64,000 nucleotides of DNA from Microglena sp. YARC (taxonomy: Eukaryota; Chlorophyta; Chlorophyceae; Chlamydomonadales; Chlamydomonadaceae), in NCBI GenBank assembly GCA_022414725.1, contig CM039462.1, forward strand, positions 47,638,685-47,702,684, given 5' to 3'. The notes under the pieces were generated by a model, which worked only from the letters and a program-made list of their open reading frames with translations, was not told the DNA's origin and did no database searches. Each line of letters begins with the position of its first letter. Within the stretch, counting starts at the first letter, position 1. Positions 1 to 12,325 of the stretch are shown here, piece by piece. Both the position numbers and the translations under genes were made by a program.

Positions 1-3000
1 TTTGTGTGTGTGTCGTGGTGTGGGGTACCAGCACCAGCATTTGAACCTGAACCAGCACCAGCACCGGCATCAGCATGAGCATCAGCAATGGCACCTACAC
101 CAGCAACAGCAACAGCACCGGCTCCGACTTGGGCACCAGCACCTGCACCAGCGCTGGCATCAGTACCAGCATCAGAAACAGCATCAGCACCGGTTTTGGC
201 GTCGGCAGCAGCACCTGCACCATCACCGGCATCAGCACCGGCATCAGAAACAGCATCAGCACCGGCCCGGCTTGGGCACCAGCACCTGCACCAACACTGG
301 CATCAGCACCAGCATCAGAAACAGCATCAGCACCGGCTCCGGCTTGGGCACCAGCACCTGCACCAGCACCGGCATCAGCACCAGCACCAGCATCAGAAAC
401 AGCAACCGCAACGGCTCCGGCTTGGGCAGCGGCACCTGCACCAGCACCGGCATCAGCACCAGCATCAGCAACAGAAACGGCTCCGGCTTGGGCAGCAGCA
501 CCTGCACCAGCACCGGCATCAGCACCAGTATCAGAAACAGAAACAGCAACGGCTTTGGCGTCGGCATCAGCACTTGCACCATCACCGGCATTGGCATTGG
601 AATTGGCATCGGTATCAGCAACAGCACCTGCTCCGGGACTAGCATCAGCATCAGCACTGGCTCCGGCGTCGGCACCAGCACTTGCACCAGCATCAGCATC
701 AGCATCAGCAACAGCATCAGCAACAGCACCTGCTCAGCATCAGCAACAGCACCTGCTCAGCACCAGCATCAGCACCGGCTCCAGCGTGGGCACCAGCACC
801 TTAACCAGTACCAGCACCGACACCAGCGTCAGCACTAGTACCAGCATCAGCAACAGCAACTGCAACATCTTCAGCACCGGCTCAGGCGCAGGCACCAGCA
901 CCTGCACCAGCATCATCACTAGCACCAGCGTCAGCACCGGCTCCAGTGTCAGCACCAGCACCAGCACCGGCACCGGCATTGGAATCAGCATCAGCAACAG
1001 CAACAGCGCCTGCCCAGCACTAGCATTAGCACCAGCTCCAGCAACAGCATCAGCACCGGCATTGGCATCAGCATCAGCAACAGCAACAGCGCCTGCCCAG
1101 CACTAGCATTAGCACCAGCTCCAGCGTCGGCACCAGCATCAGCACCGGCATCAGCATTGGAATCAGCATCAGCAACAGCAACAGCGCCTGCCCAGCACTA
1201 GCATTAGCACCAGCTCCAGCGTCGGCACCAGCATCAGCACCGGCATCAGCATTGGAATCAGCATCAGCAACAGCAACAGCGCCTGCCCAGCACTAGCATT
1301 AGCACCAGCTCCAGCGTTGGCACCAGCACTGGCACCAGCACTGGCACCAGCATTGGAATTGGCATCAGCAACAGCAACAGCGCGTGCCCAGCACTAACAT
1401 TAGCACCAGCTCCAGCGTCGGCACCAGCATCAGCACCGCACCAGCATTGGAAATCAGCGTCAGCAACAGCAACAAGCGCCTGCCCAGCACTAGCATTAGC
1501 ACCAGCTTCAGCGTCGGCACCAGCACTGGCACCGGCATTGGAATTGGCATCAGCAACAGCAACAGCGTGTGCCCAGCACTAGCATTAGCACAGCTCCAGC
1601 GTCAGCACCATATCAGCACCGGCATCAGCATTGGAATTGGCATCAGCAACAGCAACAGCGCCTGCCCAGCAACAGCATTAGCACCAGCTCCAGTGTCGGC
1701 ACCAGCATCAGCATCCGGCACCGGCATTGGAATCAGCATCAGCAACAAGCAAACAGCGCCTGCCCAGCACTAGCATTAGCACCAGCTCCAGCAACAGCAT
1801 CAGCACCGGCATTGGCATCAGCATCAGCAAACAGCAACAGCGCCTGCCCAGCACTAGCATTTAGCACCAGCTCGCAGCGTCGGCACCAGCATCAGCACCG
1901 GCATCAGCATTGGAATCAGCATCAGCAACAGCAACAGCGCCTGCCCAGCACTAGCATTAACACCAGCTCCAGCGTCGGCACCAGCATCAGCACCGGCATC
2001 AGCATTGGAATCAGCATCAGCAACAGCAACAGCGCCTGCCCAGCACTAGCATTAGCACCAGCTCTAGTGTTGGCACCAGCACTGGCACCAGCACTGGCAC
2101 CAGCATTGGAATTGGCATCAGCAACAGCAACAGCGCGTGCCCAGCACTAACATTAGCACCAGCTCCAGCGTCGGCACCAGCATCAGCACCGGCACCAGCA
2201 TTGGAATCAGCGTCAGCAACAGCAACAGCGCCTGCCCAGCACTAGCATTAGCACCAGCTTCAGCGTCGGCACCAGCACTGGCACCGGCATTGGAATTGGC
2301 ATCAGCAACAGCAACAGCGTGTGCCCAGCACTAGCATTAGCACCAGCTCCAGCGTCAGCACCATATCAGCACCGGCATCAGCATTGGAATTGGCATCAGC
2401 AACAGCAACAGCGCCTGCCCAGCAACAGCATTAGCACCAGCTCCAGTGTCGGCACCAGCATCAGCACCGGCACCGGCATTGGAATCAGCATCAGCAACAG
2501 CAACAGCGCCTGCCCAGCACTAGCATTAGCACCAGCTCCAGCAGCAGCATCAGCACCGGCATTGGCATCAGCATCAGCAACAGCAACAGCGCCTGCCCAG
2601 CACTAGCATTAGCACCAGCTCCAGCTCGGCACCAGCATCAGCACCGGCATCAGCATTGGAATCAGCATCAGCAACAGCAACAGCGCCTGCCCAGCACTAG
2701 CATTAGCACCAGCTCCAGCGTCGGCACCAGCATCAGCACCGGCATCAGCATTGGAATCAGCATCAGCAACAGCAACAGCGCCTGCCCAGCACTAGCATTA
2801 GCACCAGCTCCAGTGTTGGCACCAGCACTGGCACCAGCACTGCACCAGCATTGGAATTGCATCAGCAACAGCAAACAGCGCGTGCCCAGCACTAACATTA
2901 GCACCAGCTCCAGCGTCGGCACCAGCATCAGCACCGGCACCAGCATTGGAATCAGCGTCAGCAACAGCAACAGCGCCTGCCCAGCATAGCATTAGCACCA

Positions 3001-6000
3001 GCTTCAGCGTCGGCACCAGACTGGCACCGCATTGGAATTGGCATCAGCAAACAGCAACAGCGTGTGCCCAGCACTAGCATTAGCACCAGCTCCAGCGTCA
3101 GCACCATATCAGCACCGGCATCAGCATTGGAATTGGCATCAGCAACAGCAACAGCGCCTGCCCAGCAACAGCATTAGCACCAGCTCCAGTGTCGGCACCA
3201 GCATCAGCACCGGCACCGGCATTGGAATCAGCATCAGCAACAGCAACAGCGCCTGCCCAGCACTAGCATTAGCACCAGCTCCAGCAGCAGCATCAGCACC
3301 GGCATTGGCATCAGCATCAGCAACAGCAACAGCGCCTGCCCAGCACTAGCATTAGCACCAGCTCCAGCGTCGGCACCAGCATCAGCACCGGCATCAGCAT
3401 TGGAATCAGCATCAGCAACAGCAACAGCGCCTGCCCAGCACTAGCATTAGCACCAGCTCCAGCGTCGGCACCAGCATCAGCACCGGCATCAGCATTGGAA
3501 TCAGCATCAGCAACAGCAACAGCGCCTGCCCAGCACTAGCATTAGCACCAGCTCCAGCGTTGGCACCAGCACTGGCACCAGCACTGGCACCAGCATTGGA
3601 ATTGGCATCAGCAACAGCAACAGCGCGTGCCCAGCACTAACATTAGCACCAGCTCCAGCGTCGGCACCAGCATCAGCACCGGCACCAGCATTGGAATCAG
3701 CGTCAGCAACAGCAACAGCGCCTGCCCAGCACTAGCATTAGCACCAGCTTCAGCGTCGGCACCAGCACTGGCACCGGCATTGGAATTGGCATCAGCAACA
3801 GCAACAGCGTGTGCCCAGCACTAGCATTAGCACCAGCTCCAGCGTCAGCACCATATCAGCACCGGCATCAGCATTGGAATTGGCATCAGCAACAGCAACA
3901 GCGCCTGCCCAGCAACAGCATTAGCACCAGCTCCAGTGTCGGCACCAGCATCAGCACCGGCACCGGCATTGGAATCAGCATCAGCAACAGCAACAGCGCC
4001 TGCCCAGCACTAGCATTAGCACCAGCTCCAGCAACAGCATCAGCACCGGCATTGGCATCAGCATCAGCAACAGCAACAGCGCCTGCCCAGCACTAGCATT
4101 AGCACCAGCTCCAGCGTCGGCACCAGCATCAGCACCGGCATCAGCATTGGAATCAGCATCAGCAACAGCAACAGCGCCTGCCCAGCACTAGCATTAACAC
4201 CAGCTCCAGCGTCGGCACCAGCATCAGCACCGGCATCAGCATTGGAATCAGCATCAGCAACAGCAACAGCGCCTGCCCAGCACTAGCATTAGCACCAGCT
4301 CCAGTGTTGGCACCAGCACTGCACCAGCACTTGGCACCAAGCATTGGAATTGGCATCAGCAACAGCAACAGCGCGTGCCCAGCACTAACATTAGCACCAG
4401 CTCCAGCGTCGGCACCAGCATCAGCACCGGCACCAGCATTGGAATCAGCGTCAGCAACAGCAACAGCGCCTGCCCAGCACTAGCATTAGCACCAGCTTCA
4501 GCGTCGGCACCAGCACTGGCACCGGCATTGGAATTGGCATCAGCAACAGCAACAGCGCGTGCCCAGCACTAGCATTAGCACCAGCTCCAGCGTCAGCACC
4601 ATATCAGCACCGGCATCAGCATTGGAATTGCATCAGCAACAGCAACAGCGCCTGCCCAGCAACAGCATTAGCACCAGCTCCAGTGTCGGCACCAGCATCA
4701 GCACCGGCACCGGCATTGGAATCAGCATCAGCAACAGCAACAGCGCCTGCCCAGCACTAGCATTAGCACCAGCTCCAGCAGCAGCATCAGCACCGCATTG
4801 GCATCAGCATCAGCAACAGCAACAGCGCCTGCCCAGCACTAGCATTAGCACCAGCTCCAGCGTCGGCACCAGCATCAGCACCGGCATCAGCAATTGGAAT
4901 CAGCATCAGCAACAGCAACAGCGCCTGCCCAGCACTAGCATTTAGCACCAGCTCCAGCGTCGGCACCAGCATCAGCACCGGCATCAGCATTGGAAATCAG
5001 CATCAGCAACAGCAACAGCGCCTGCCCAGCACTAGCATTAGCACCAGCTCCAGCGTTGGCACCAGCACTGGCACCAGCACTGGCACCAGCATTGGGAATT
5101 GGCATCAGCAACAGCAAACAGCGCGTGCCCAGCACTAACATTAGCACCAGCTCCAGCGTCGCACCAGCCAATCAGCACTGGCACCAGCATTGGAATCAGC
5201 GTCAGCAACAGCAACAGCGCCTGCCAGCACTAGCATTAGCACCAGCTTCAGCGTCGGCACCAGCACTGGCACCGGCATTGGAATTGGCATCAGCAACAGC
5301 AACAGCGCCTGCCCAGCACTAGCATTAGCACCAGCTCCAGCGTCAGCACCATATCAGCACCGGCATCAGCATTGGAATTGGCATCAGCAACAGCAACAGC
5401 GCCTGCCCAGCAACAGCATTAGCACCAGCTCCAGTGTCGGCACCAGCATCAGCACCGGCACCGGCATTGGAATCAGCATCAGCAACAGCAACAGCGCCTG
5501 CCCAGCACTAGCATTAGCACCAGCTCCAGCAACAGCATCAGCACCGGCATTGGCATCAGCATCAGCAACAGCAACAGCGCCTGCCCAGCACTAGCATTAG
5601 CACCAGCTCCAGCGTCGGTACCAGCATCAGCACTGGCATCAGCATTGGAATCAGCATCAGCAACAGCAACAGCGCCTGCCCAGCACTAGCATTAGCACCA
5701 GCTCCAGCGTCGGCACCAGCATCAGCACCGGCATCAGCATTGGAATCAGCATCAGCAACAGCAACAGCGCCTGCCCAGCACTAGCATTAGCACCAGCTCC
5801 AGCGTTGGCACCAGCACTGGCACCAGCACTGGCACCAGCATTGGAATCAGCATCAGCAACAGCAACAGCGCGTGCCCAGCACTAGCATTAGCAACAGCTC
5901 CAGCGTCGGCACCAGCATCAGCACCGGCACCAGCATTGGAATCGGCGTCAGCAACAGCAACAGCGCCTGCCCAGCACTAGCATTAGCACCAGCTTCAGCG

Positions 6001-6684
6001 TTGGCACCAGCACTGGCACTGGCATTGGAATTGGCATCAGCAACAGCAACAGCGCGTGCCCAGCACTAGCATTAGCACCAGCCCCAGCGTCAGCACCATA
6101 TCAGCACCGGCATCAGCATTGGAATCAGCATCAGCAACAGCAACAGTGCCTGCCCAGCAACAGCATTAGCACCAGCTCCAGCGTCGGCACCAGCATCAGC
6201 ATTGGCATCAGCATTGGAATCAGCACCAGCAACAGCAACAGCGCCTGCCCAGCACTAGCATGAGCACCAGCTCCAACGTCGGCACCAGCACTGGCACCGG
6301 CATTGGAATTGGCACCAGCAACAGCAACAGCGCCTGCCCAGCACTAGCATTAGCACCAGCTCCAGCGTCGGCACCAGCATCAGCACCGGCATCAGCATTG
6401 GAATCAGCATCAGCAACAGCAACAGCGCGTGCCCAGCACTAGCATGAGCACCAGCTTCAGCGTCGGCACCAGCACTGGCACCGGCATTCGAATTTGCATC
6501 AGCAACAGCAACAGCGTGTGCCCAGCACTAGCATGAGCACCAGCTCCAGCGTCGGCACCAGCACCGGCATCGGCATTGGAATCAGCATCAGCATCAGCAA
6601 CAGCAACAGCGCCTGCCCAGCACTAGCATTAGCTCCAGCATCAGCACCGGCATCGGCATTGGAATCCGCTTTGGTATCAGCATG
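1..6684. repeat. 95-bp minisatellite array with higher-order repeats
   Basis: CAGCA/CACCAG-rich tandem array. A unit measured between successive GCCTGCCCAG words (1091 to 1186) is 95 bp. Because 95 is not a multiple of three, the Ser/Thr/Ala- and Gln/His-rich open frames shift at every unit and are not credible proteins. Distinctive variant blocks recur exactly 1490 bp apart (2137 and 3627; 2319 and 3809), so longer blocks have been duplicated. The first 900 bases are a more irregular form of the same motif. The array runs off the left edge of the window. Confidence 0.9.
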
Positions 6685-6740
6685 TCTCATGTGTTCCATG
6701 TATCTAGACCGAATGGAGCCTAAATAGGATGCCTCATCAA

Positions 6741-6975
6741 CAGGGATATTTTTTTCAAACAAAAAAGAGGCAATCTTATTCCTTTTTATTTTACTCCTCC
6801 CTATTTTCCTCCCAAAACAGGATCCTTATTCCGATTTTGGTCGATTTGGGTCATTTTTAGTCAATTTCAGTACAAGTTTTTATTTTTTTATTTTTTGGTT
6901 TCTTATTCCGGCAATTTCGGCCAAAACGGGGTCTCGTATTCCGATCGGAATGTGTTTTGGAAAAAAATATCCCTG
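6741..6975. mobile_element. hAT-type MITE with CAGGGATAT terminal repeats
   Basis: The ends are inverted: CAGGGATATTTTTTTC on the left and GAAAAAAATATCCCTG on the right. They are flanked by CTCATCAA (6733-6740) and CTCATCAC (6976-6983), an 8-bp target duplication matching at 7 of 8 positions. An 8-bp duplication and CAGGG ends are hAT hallmarks. The 235-bp interior is T-rich with repeated TTATTCCG words and has no transposase, so it is non-autonomous. Confidence 0.7.
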
Positions 6976-7723
6976 CTCATCACCCCCCTCACGTTTACAT
7001 AGTCTCCCTCGTGGCTTTGGCTTGGCTTCTTCTGGACCATGTAAACCCTCCTGATGTACAACATACCTAAACCAAACCCAACCTCAATAAGGCCCCTCCT
7101 TACCCCCCCTCACGTTTACACAGTCTCCCTCGTGGCTTTGGCTTGGCTTCTTCTGGACCATGTCAACCCTCCTGATGTACAACATACCTAAACCAAACCC
7201 AACCTCAACAGGGCCCCTCCTTACCCCCCTCACGTTTGCAGAGTCTCCCTCGTGGCTTTGGCTTGGCTTCTTCTGGACCATGTCAACCCTCCTGATGTAC
7301 AACATACCTAAACCAAACCCAACCTCAATAGGGCCCCTCCTTACCCCCCCTCACGTTTACACAGTCTCCCTCGTGGCTTTGGCTTGGCTTCTTCTGGACC
7401 ATGTCAACCCTCCTGATGTACATCATACCTAAACCAAACCCAACCTCAATAGGGCCCCTCCTTACCCCCCTCACGTTTGCAGAGTCTCCCTCGTGGCTTT
7501 GGCTTGGCTTCTTCTGGACCATGTCAACCCTCCTGATGTACAACATACCTAAACCAAACCCAACCTCAATAGGGCCCCTCCTTACCCCCCCTCACGTTTA
7601 CACAGTCTCCCTCGTGGCTTTGGCTTGGCTTCTTCTGGACCATGTCAACCCTCCTGATGTACATCATACCTAAACCAAACCCAACCTCAATAGGGCCCCT
7701 CCTTACCCCCCTCACGTTTGCAG
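6976..7723 (+). repeat. Acceptor-junction array upstream of kinase exon A
   Basis: About six copies of a 120-121 bp unit. Each carries C-rich intron end, CACGTTTGCAG or CACGTTTACACAG, then the first ~45 bases of exon A. From 7109 onward the two variants alternate, giving a 241-bp dimer (CACGTTTGCAG at 7231, 7472, 7713). The last copy runs into the full exon. Amphipathic-looking ORFs on both strands here are repeat artefacts. Confidence 0.85.
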
Positions 7724-7953
7724 AGTCTCCCTTGTGGCTTTGGCTTGGCTTCTTCTGGACCCTGCCTTGCTTTGGCTGCATACCCACATCCTGAGGGCGG
7801 CCAATCATGGGGCAGTTCAGCAGGATGAGTCAGACGGCGACACAAAATCAATTCAGGAGGGGGGTCCCTTGTGGGATACCAAGTGGCTGGTTGTGAATGC
7901 ACTGCTGGCAGGTCTTACCCTGGGTCTGTCGTTCGCGCCTCTCAACCTTTTTG
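7724..7953 (+). CDS. Membrane sensor histidine kinase, exon A (two transmembrane helices)
   Basis: This internal exon starts after TTTGCAG and ends at donor GTGAGT (7954). It is read in phase 1 as VSLVALAWLLLDPALLWLHT, then a hydrophilic Q/D/E/S-rich loop of about 25 residues, then WLVVNALLAGLTLGLSFAPL. It gives two membrane helices of a polytopic sensor module. Phase 1 at its donor matches the acceptor of exon B, which supports the gene model. Any earlier exon would lie to the left and is not recognisable. The kinase assignment comes from exons D-F downstream on the same strand, and the linkage is inferred from matching phases and shared architecture. The family of the membrane module is unknown. 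Confidence 0.6.
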
Positions 7954-8272
7954 GTGAGTATTATTGGAAAACATTGATGGTGATGACGATGATGATGATA
8001 AAATTTAAAGCCTATTCCCTTGTGTGCTACCAAGTGGCTAGTGGTGAATGCACTGCTGGCAGGTCTTACCCTGGGTCTATCATTCGCGCCCCTCAACCTT
8101 TTTGGTGAGTATTATTGGAAACATGATGGTGATGATGACGACAATAATTAAAGCCTATTCCCTTGTGTGCTACCAAGTGGCTAGTGGCGAATGCACTGCT
8201 GGCAGGTCTTACCCTGCCCTGGGTCTGTTCTCGCGCCTCTCAACCTTTTTGGTGAGTATTATTGGAAAACAT

Positions 8273-8303
<31 letters not shown>

Positions 8304-8722
8304 AATAATTAAAGCCTATTCCCTTGTGTGCTACCAAGTGGTTAGTGGTGAATGCACTGCTGGCAGGTCGTACCCTGGGTCTGTATTTAGCGCCCCTCAA
8401 CCTTTTTGGTGAGTATTATTGAAAACATGATGGTGATGATGAGGCTGATGATGGTGATGAGAATACGAATAATAGAAGCCTGGTCGCTTGTGGGCTACCA
8501 AGTGGCTAGTGGTGAATGCACTGCTGGCAGTTCTGACCCTGGGCTTGTCTTTCGCGCCCCTCAACCTTTTTGGTGAGTATTATTGGAAACATGATGGTGA
8601 TGATGACGACAATAATTAAAGCCTATTCCCTTGTGTGCTACCAAGTGGCTAGTGGTGAATGCACTGCTGGCAGGTCTGACCCTGGGCCTGTCTTTCGCGC
8701 CCCTCAACATTTTTGGCGAGGA
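7954..8722 (+). repeat. Donor-junction array downstream of kinase exon A
   Basis: Five tandem copies, about 145-165 bp each, of the last ~80 bases of exon A plus its donor (GGTGAGTATTATTGG) and a GATGAT-rich intron start. The donor is retained in four copies (8106, 8252, 8408, 8572 approximately) and decayed to GGCGAG in the last. Copies differ by small indels and by the length of the (GAT)n run. Confidence 0.85.
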
Positions 8723-8869
8723 ATTACATCACAGTGGGGGACCCGTTTTTTTTATGTATTATTATTTGATTTCTTTGTTTATTTTTGCCTTTGAGATATC
8801 TCCATAGGTGCTTAAGTCTTGGTCAGCTTGAATCGCATGGTACAACCTATGGCCTCCAGTCCAAAGATA

Positions 8870-9165
8870 CACATTTTTGGCGAGCCCCCCCCTTCTGGGG
8901 GGCGGGAGCCCCCAAGTGTTAACCATTTGTCCGTTCGTCCATCCATCCATCCATCCATCCATCCATCTATCCATCCATCCATCCATCCCTCCATCCATCC
9001 ATCCATCCATCCATCCATCCATCCATCCATCCATCCGTCTGACCGTGATGAAGCCCGACACGTCAACCAATGGTCTCGTAACTAACTCGCTCCCGTTGCC
9101 ACCTGTCGCTGTCGCTCCGTCGCGATCACTCTCCGCCAATTTTAAGCGTCGCATGCGACGCTGCA
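8870..9165. repeat. Dispersed repeat with embedded (CCAT)n microsatellite
   Basis: Homologous to 55245-55465 and, inverted and partial, to 35106-35160. Shared blocks are TTCTGGGGGGCG and the end CTCCGCCAATTTT...GCGACGCTGCATAG. In this copy the middle is replaced by a (CCAT)n run at 8938-9036. The run gives spurious IHPS and DGWM repeat ORFs on the two strands. Confidence 0.7.
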
Positions 9166-9169
9166 TAGA

Positions 9170-10140
9170 TCTTGTTTGGCATTAAGTTGCCCAACCACAT
9201 CAGTTCAATATATAATACTTAAATTTGGGGTTGCTCAATTGGTGGGAACCAGGTCAAGTGGAACATGCTCATTGGTTTGCTATGGGCTTCCTTAAGTTGA
9301 ATCACCTTTTTGTAAAAAATGAATCATAGTCTATCGTGCTCATTACAAATTTTATTAAAATGAAAAGTTGGTAGACCTATAGCTCACATCTCTCTTTGCA
9401 AGACACGGTGATGGGAGGTAGCATATGTGAGGTAGCGTACATGCAGTACGGCAGTACACAGAGCCAAAAATCACTGATAAATTTACAGTTGTCGGGTGTC
9501 CTAAGTCATGTATGTAGCTGCGTAGACTCAGTTGCATCATTCTGAGTTCCAGTTTTTGCTTGATAGCATGTCGAGCAATTGAAAGAAACGTTGTTATAAT
9601 TTCAAATTTCATGTCACACTTCAAAAAAATAATAAAAAAAACGAGCTTATATTTCATCTTTCTTAAAAAAAAAAATGAACCTTATTTCAATCTTTCTTTA
9701 AACATCCACATCTGAAGTTAGATATTCATTTGGGATTGGGGGATAAATTCTCAAGTCGGGAGGTGGGATAGGGGCTATGGGAGGCCACTTTTCGAGGTAT
9801 ACTGCTTTTCAAGAAACTTGTGGTTAGGGTGCCAAAGCCTTGCATCCCGCTGAATCTTCATTCGCGGTAGCTCTCGCGATCCCGTACCACGCTCATTGAA
9901 GTCGATTCAAGCTTTTTGGTACATCTCGGGTACTGCCACGGCCTACCAAGCTGGGCTGCTCGCGGCCAGATGCGAATGCGAACGGAAATTAGCTGCGCAC
10001 CTAATTGACGCATTCGTGGACAATATGATTTACTAAGAAGCTTTAACCCCGAGCAGTCGGGGTCATGTTTGGCTTTGAATCACGAATAGGCGATTCAACT
10101 TTAGGGCGTTCTAGGTCTTAAAGCACTTATGGATATAGGG
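9170..10140. other. Kinase intron interior, no recognisable feature
   Basis: Moderately AT-rich unique sequence inside the putative A-to-B intron. One short hairpin (CCCCGA...TCGGGG, about 10047-10064) and several homopolymer A runs are visible. No ORF has recognisable protein content. Confidence 0.5.
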
Positions 10141-10590
10141 GTGCAAACAGATTAAGCGATTTCAAATCAAACTCAACCCCCCTATTCCTCCCACCCACCC
10201 CACCCCACCCCACCCCACCCCACCCCACCCCACCCACCACCCCACACCCATCTCATTCAACTCACCCCCCCTATTTCAACCCACCTTCATCCCCCCCCCC
10301 CCCCCCCCCTCCCCCCCACACCCACCCACCCCACCCCCACCCCACAGACACAACCTCATTCAACTCAACCCCCTATTCCTCCGCCAACCTCCCCCCCCCC
10401 CCCCTCCCTGATAATCCCCCCACCCACCCGCACCTCGTTCAACTCATCCCCTATTCCCCCCCCCGCCCCCCCCCCCCCCCCCCCCCCTCATTCAACTCAC
10501 CCCACTATCCCCCCCCCCCCGCCTCATTCAACTCAACCCCCCTATTCTACCCCCCTCATCCCCCCCACCCTATCCCAACCCCCTTGTTTC
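10141..10590 (+). repeat. C-rich tandem intron tail before exon B
   Basis: Degenerate copies of CATTCAACTCAACCCCC followed by CTATTC, separated by (CCCAC)n and long C runs. This is a very long pyrimidine tract ending in TTTCCTTCAG, the exon B acceptor. Unlike the other upstream arrays, these units do not contain exon sequence. Confidence 0.75.
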
Positions 10591-10596
10591 CTTCAG

Positions 10597-10887
10597 TCAA
10601 GATCGCTTCAGGAGTGGCCATCTTATTCGTCTTGTTGTTCGAGACACACACACTGGCGCCTGACATCTTCTCCTCTGCCAGCGTCACCACTGTCGAGGGT
10701 CTCCTAGGCACCCTGGTGTGGTCCTGCAAGCTTGTCTTAGGGGGGGCCTCTGTACTGGCGGCTGTGTTGCGCCACGGCAGTATGTCTGCTCAAGGGATGG
10801 CCAACCTGGCAGCCCTTGTACTGCTCGTAGTGCCTCTGGCCATGGCCACACTCATGATGCAGCTGCTGACAGGGAGCAAGCTGGTGG
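10597..10887 (+). CDS. Membrane sensor histidine kinase, exon B (three transmembrane helices)
   Basis: The exon follows TTGTTTCCTTCAG. Exon A ends with G in phase 1, and the first two bases here (TC) complete a valine codon. The reading is VKIASGVAILFVLLFETHTL, then LLGTLVWSCKLVLGGASVLA, then MANLAALVLLVVPLAMATLM, giving three hydrophobic helices and five in total with exon A. Two donors are possible: GTGGGT at 10884 (phase 0) or GTATGG at 10888 (phase 1). Only the second joins exon C in an open frame, so I chose it. The protein sits in a membrane; what it senses is unknown. Confidence 0.6.
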
Positions 10888-11400
10888 GTATGGGGTTTCA
10901 GGGTTTGGGCCCCCTTGTATTGCTCGTAGTGCCTCTGGCCATGGCCACACTCATGATGCAGCTGCTGACAGGGAGCAAGCTGGTGGGTATGGGGTTTCAA
11001 GGTTTGGGCCCCATTGTATTGCTCGTAGTGCCTCTGGCCATGGCCACACTCATGATGCAGCTGCTGAAGGGAGCAAAGCTGGTGGTATGGGTTTCAGGGT
11101 TTTGGGCCCCCTTGTATTGCTTGTAGTGCCTCTGGCCATGGCCACACTCATGATGCAGCTGCTGACAGGGAGCAAGCTGGTGGGTATGGGGTTTCAGGGT
11201 GTGGGATCTTGGTTGATGGACCCCTTGTATTGCTCGTAGTGCCTCTGGCCATGGCCACACTCATGATGCAGGCTCTGACAGGGAGCAAGCTGGTGGGTAT
11301 GGGGTTTTCAGGGGTTTGGCCCCCTTGTATTGCTCGTAGTGCCTTGGCCATGGCCACACTCATATGATGCAGGCGCTGCTGACAGGGAGCAAGCGCTGGT
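10888..11400 (+). repeat. Donor-junction array downstream of kinase exon B
   Basis: Five further copies, about 100-105 bp each, of the exon B end. They contain the GCTCGTAGTGCCTCTGGCC block, CTGACAGGGAGCAAG and the donor region CTGGTGGGTATGGG. Later copies carry one- to three-base indels. ORFs such as the repeated LLVVPLAMATLMMQ peptide simply read through these copies. Confidence 0.85.
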
Positions 11401-12325
11401 GGTTTCAGGGTTAGTGTTTGGGGTAGGTCTTTAGGGGAGGGGTTGGCGTTTGAGGTTTTTACCTGACCCCCCCTAACGTCCTGCCCTCCCTTAAACCCTG
11501 CACCCCTACCGCATCCCTCGTCTTGGGCATCCCTTCAGGACCCCCTCTCCCTCCCCCCCCCCTCCCTTGCAACACACACACACACACACACACACCCTTT
11601 CTTACCCCCCCCCTCCCCCCTTTGCTTACACACACATGCCCCTTCCCCCCCCCCCCCCCCCACCATCTTTTTTGTTTTCTCCCCTAACCCTAATTCTGGC
11701 CACCCCTCATTATCCCTTGGCATCCCCTTCAGGACACTCCCATCGTGTGTTCTCCCACAAACCGCTCTCATGCCAAAGAGGCTGACTTGAAGTCGCTCTC
11801 TGGATGGGGGAAGACACTGCACTCCCTGGATGAAGTGCTGAGCAGCATTGACCCCCCCCACCCCCCTGCACACACACACACACACACACACGGCCCTTTC
11901 TTCGTCCCCCCCTCCCCCCTCATGCATACACGCAACACAAAGACTACGTCCTTCTTCCTCCCCCCCCACCCCCCCATCCCTTCCTCCCCTAACTCTCCCC
12001 CCCCCACACATTATCTTCAGGACACTCCCAATGTGTCTCCCACTAACCGCTCTCATTGCGACGAGGCTGACTTGAAGTAGCTCTCTGGGAGGGGGAAGGC
12101 TCACTCCCTGGGTGAAGTGCTGAGCAGCATTGACCCCCCCCCCCCCCCCACCTCACCCCTGCACACACACACACACACACACACACACGCCCTTTCTTCC
12201 TCCCTCCCCCCCTCATGCATACACAGACACACAGAACGCCCTTTCTTCCCCCCCCCCCCCCCCCCCCACACACAACACACACATATTTTTCTCCCTAACC
12301 CTCCCCACCCCCTCATTATCTTCAG
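11400..12325 (+). repeat. Acceptor-junction copies and CA/C tracts upstream of exon C
   Basis: Two partial copies of exon C with their own acceptors (TTCAG at about 11732 and 12021) precede the real exon at about 290-bp spacing. Each copies about the first 110-120 bases of exon C and then breaks into C runs and (CA)n. CA microsatellites lie near 11573-11594, 11868-11891 and 12163-12188. C runs of 10-18 bases probably harbour length errors. Confidence 0.8.

Noticed and set aside
7084..7546. Minus-strand ORFs repeating RRVDMVQKKPSQSHEGD
   Set aside because: They are antisense reads of the acceptor-junction repeat.
8762..9185. ORFs with IHPSIHPS or GWMDGWMD repeats
   Set aside because: They are simply translations of the (CCAT)n microsatellite on either strand.
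11683..11697. Telomere-like CCCTAACCCTAA
   Set aside because: A single chance pair of units in a C-rich intron.
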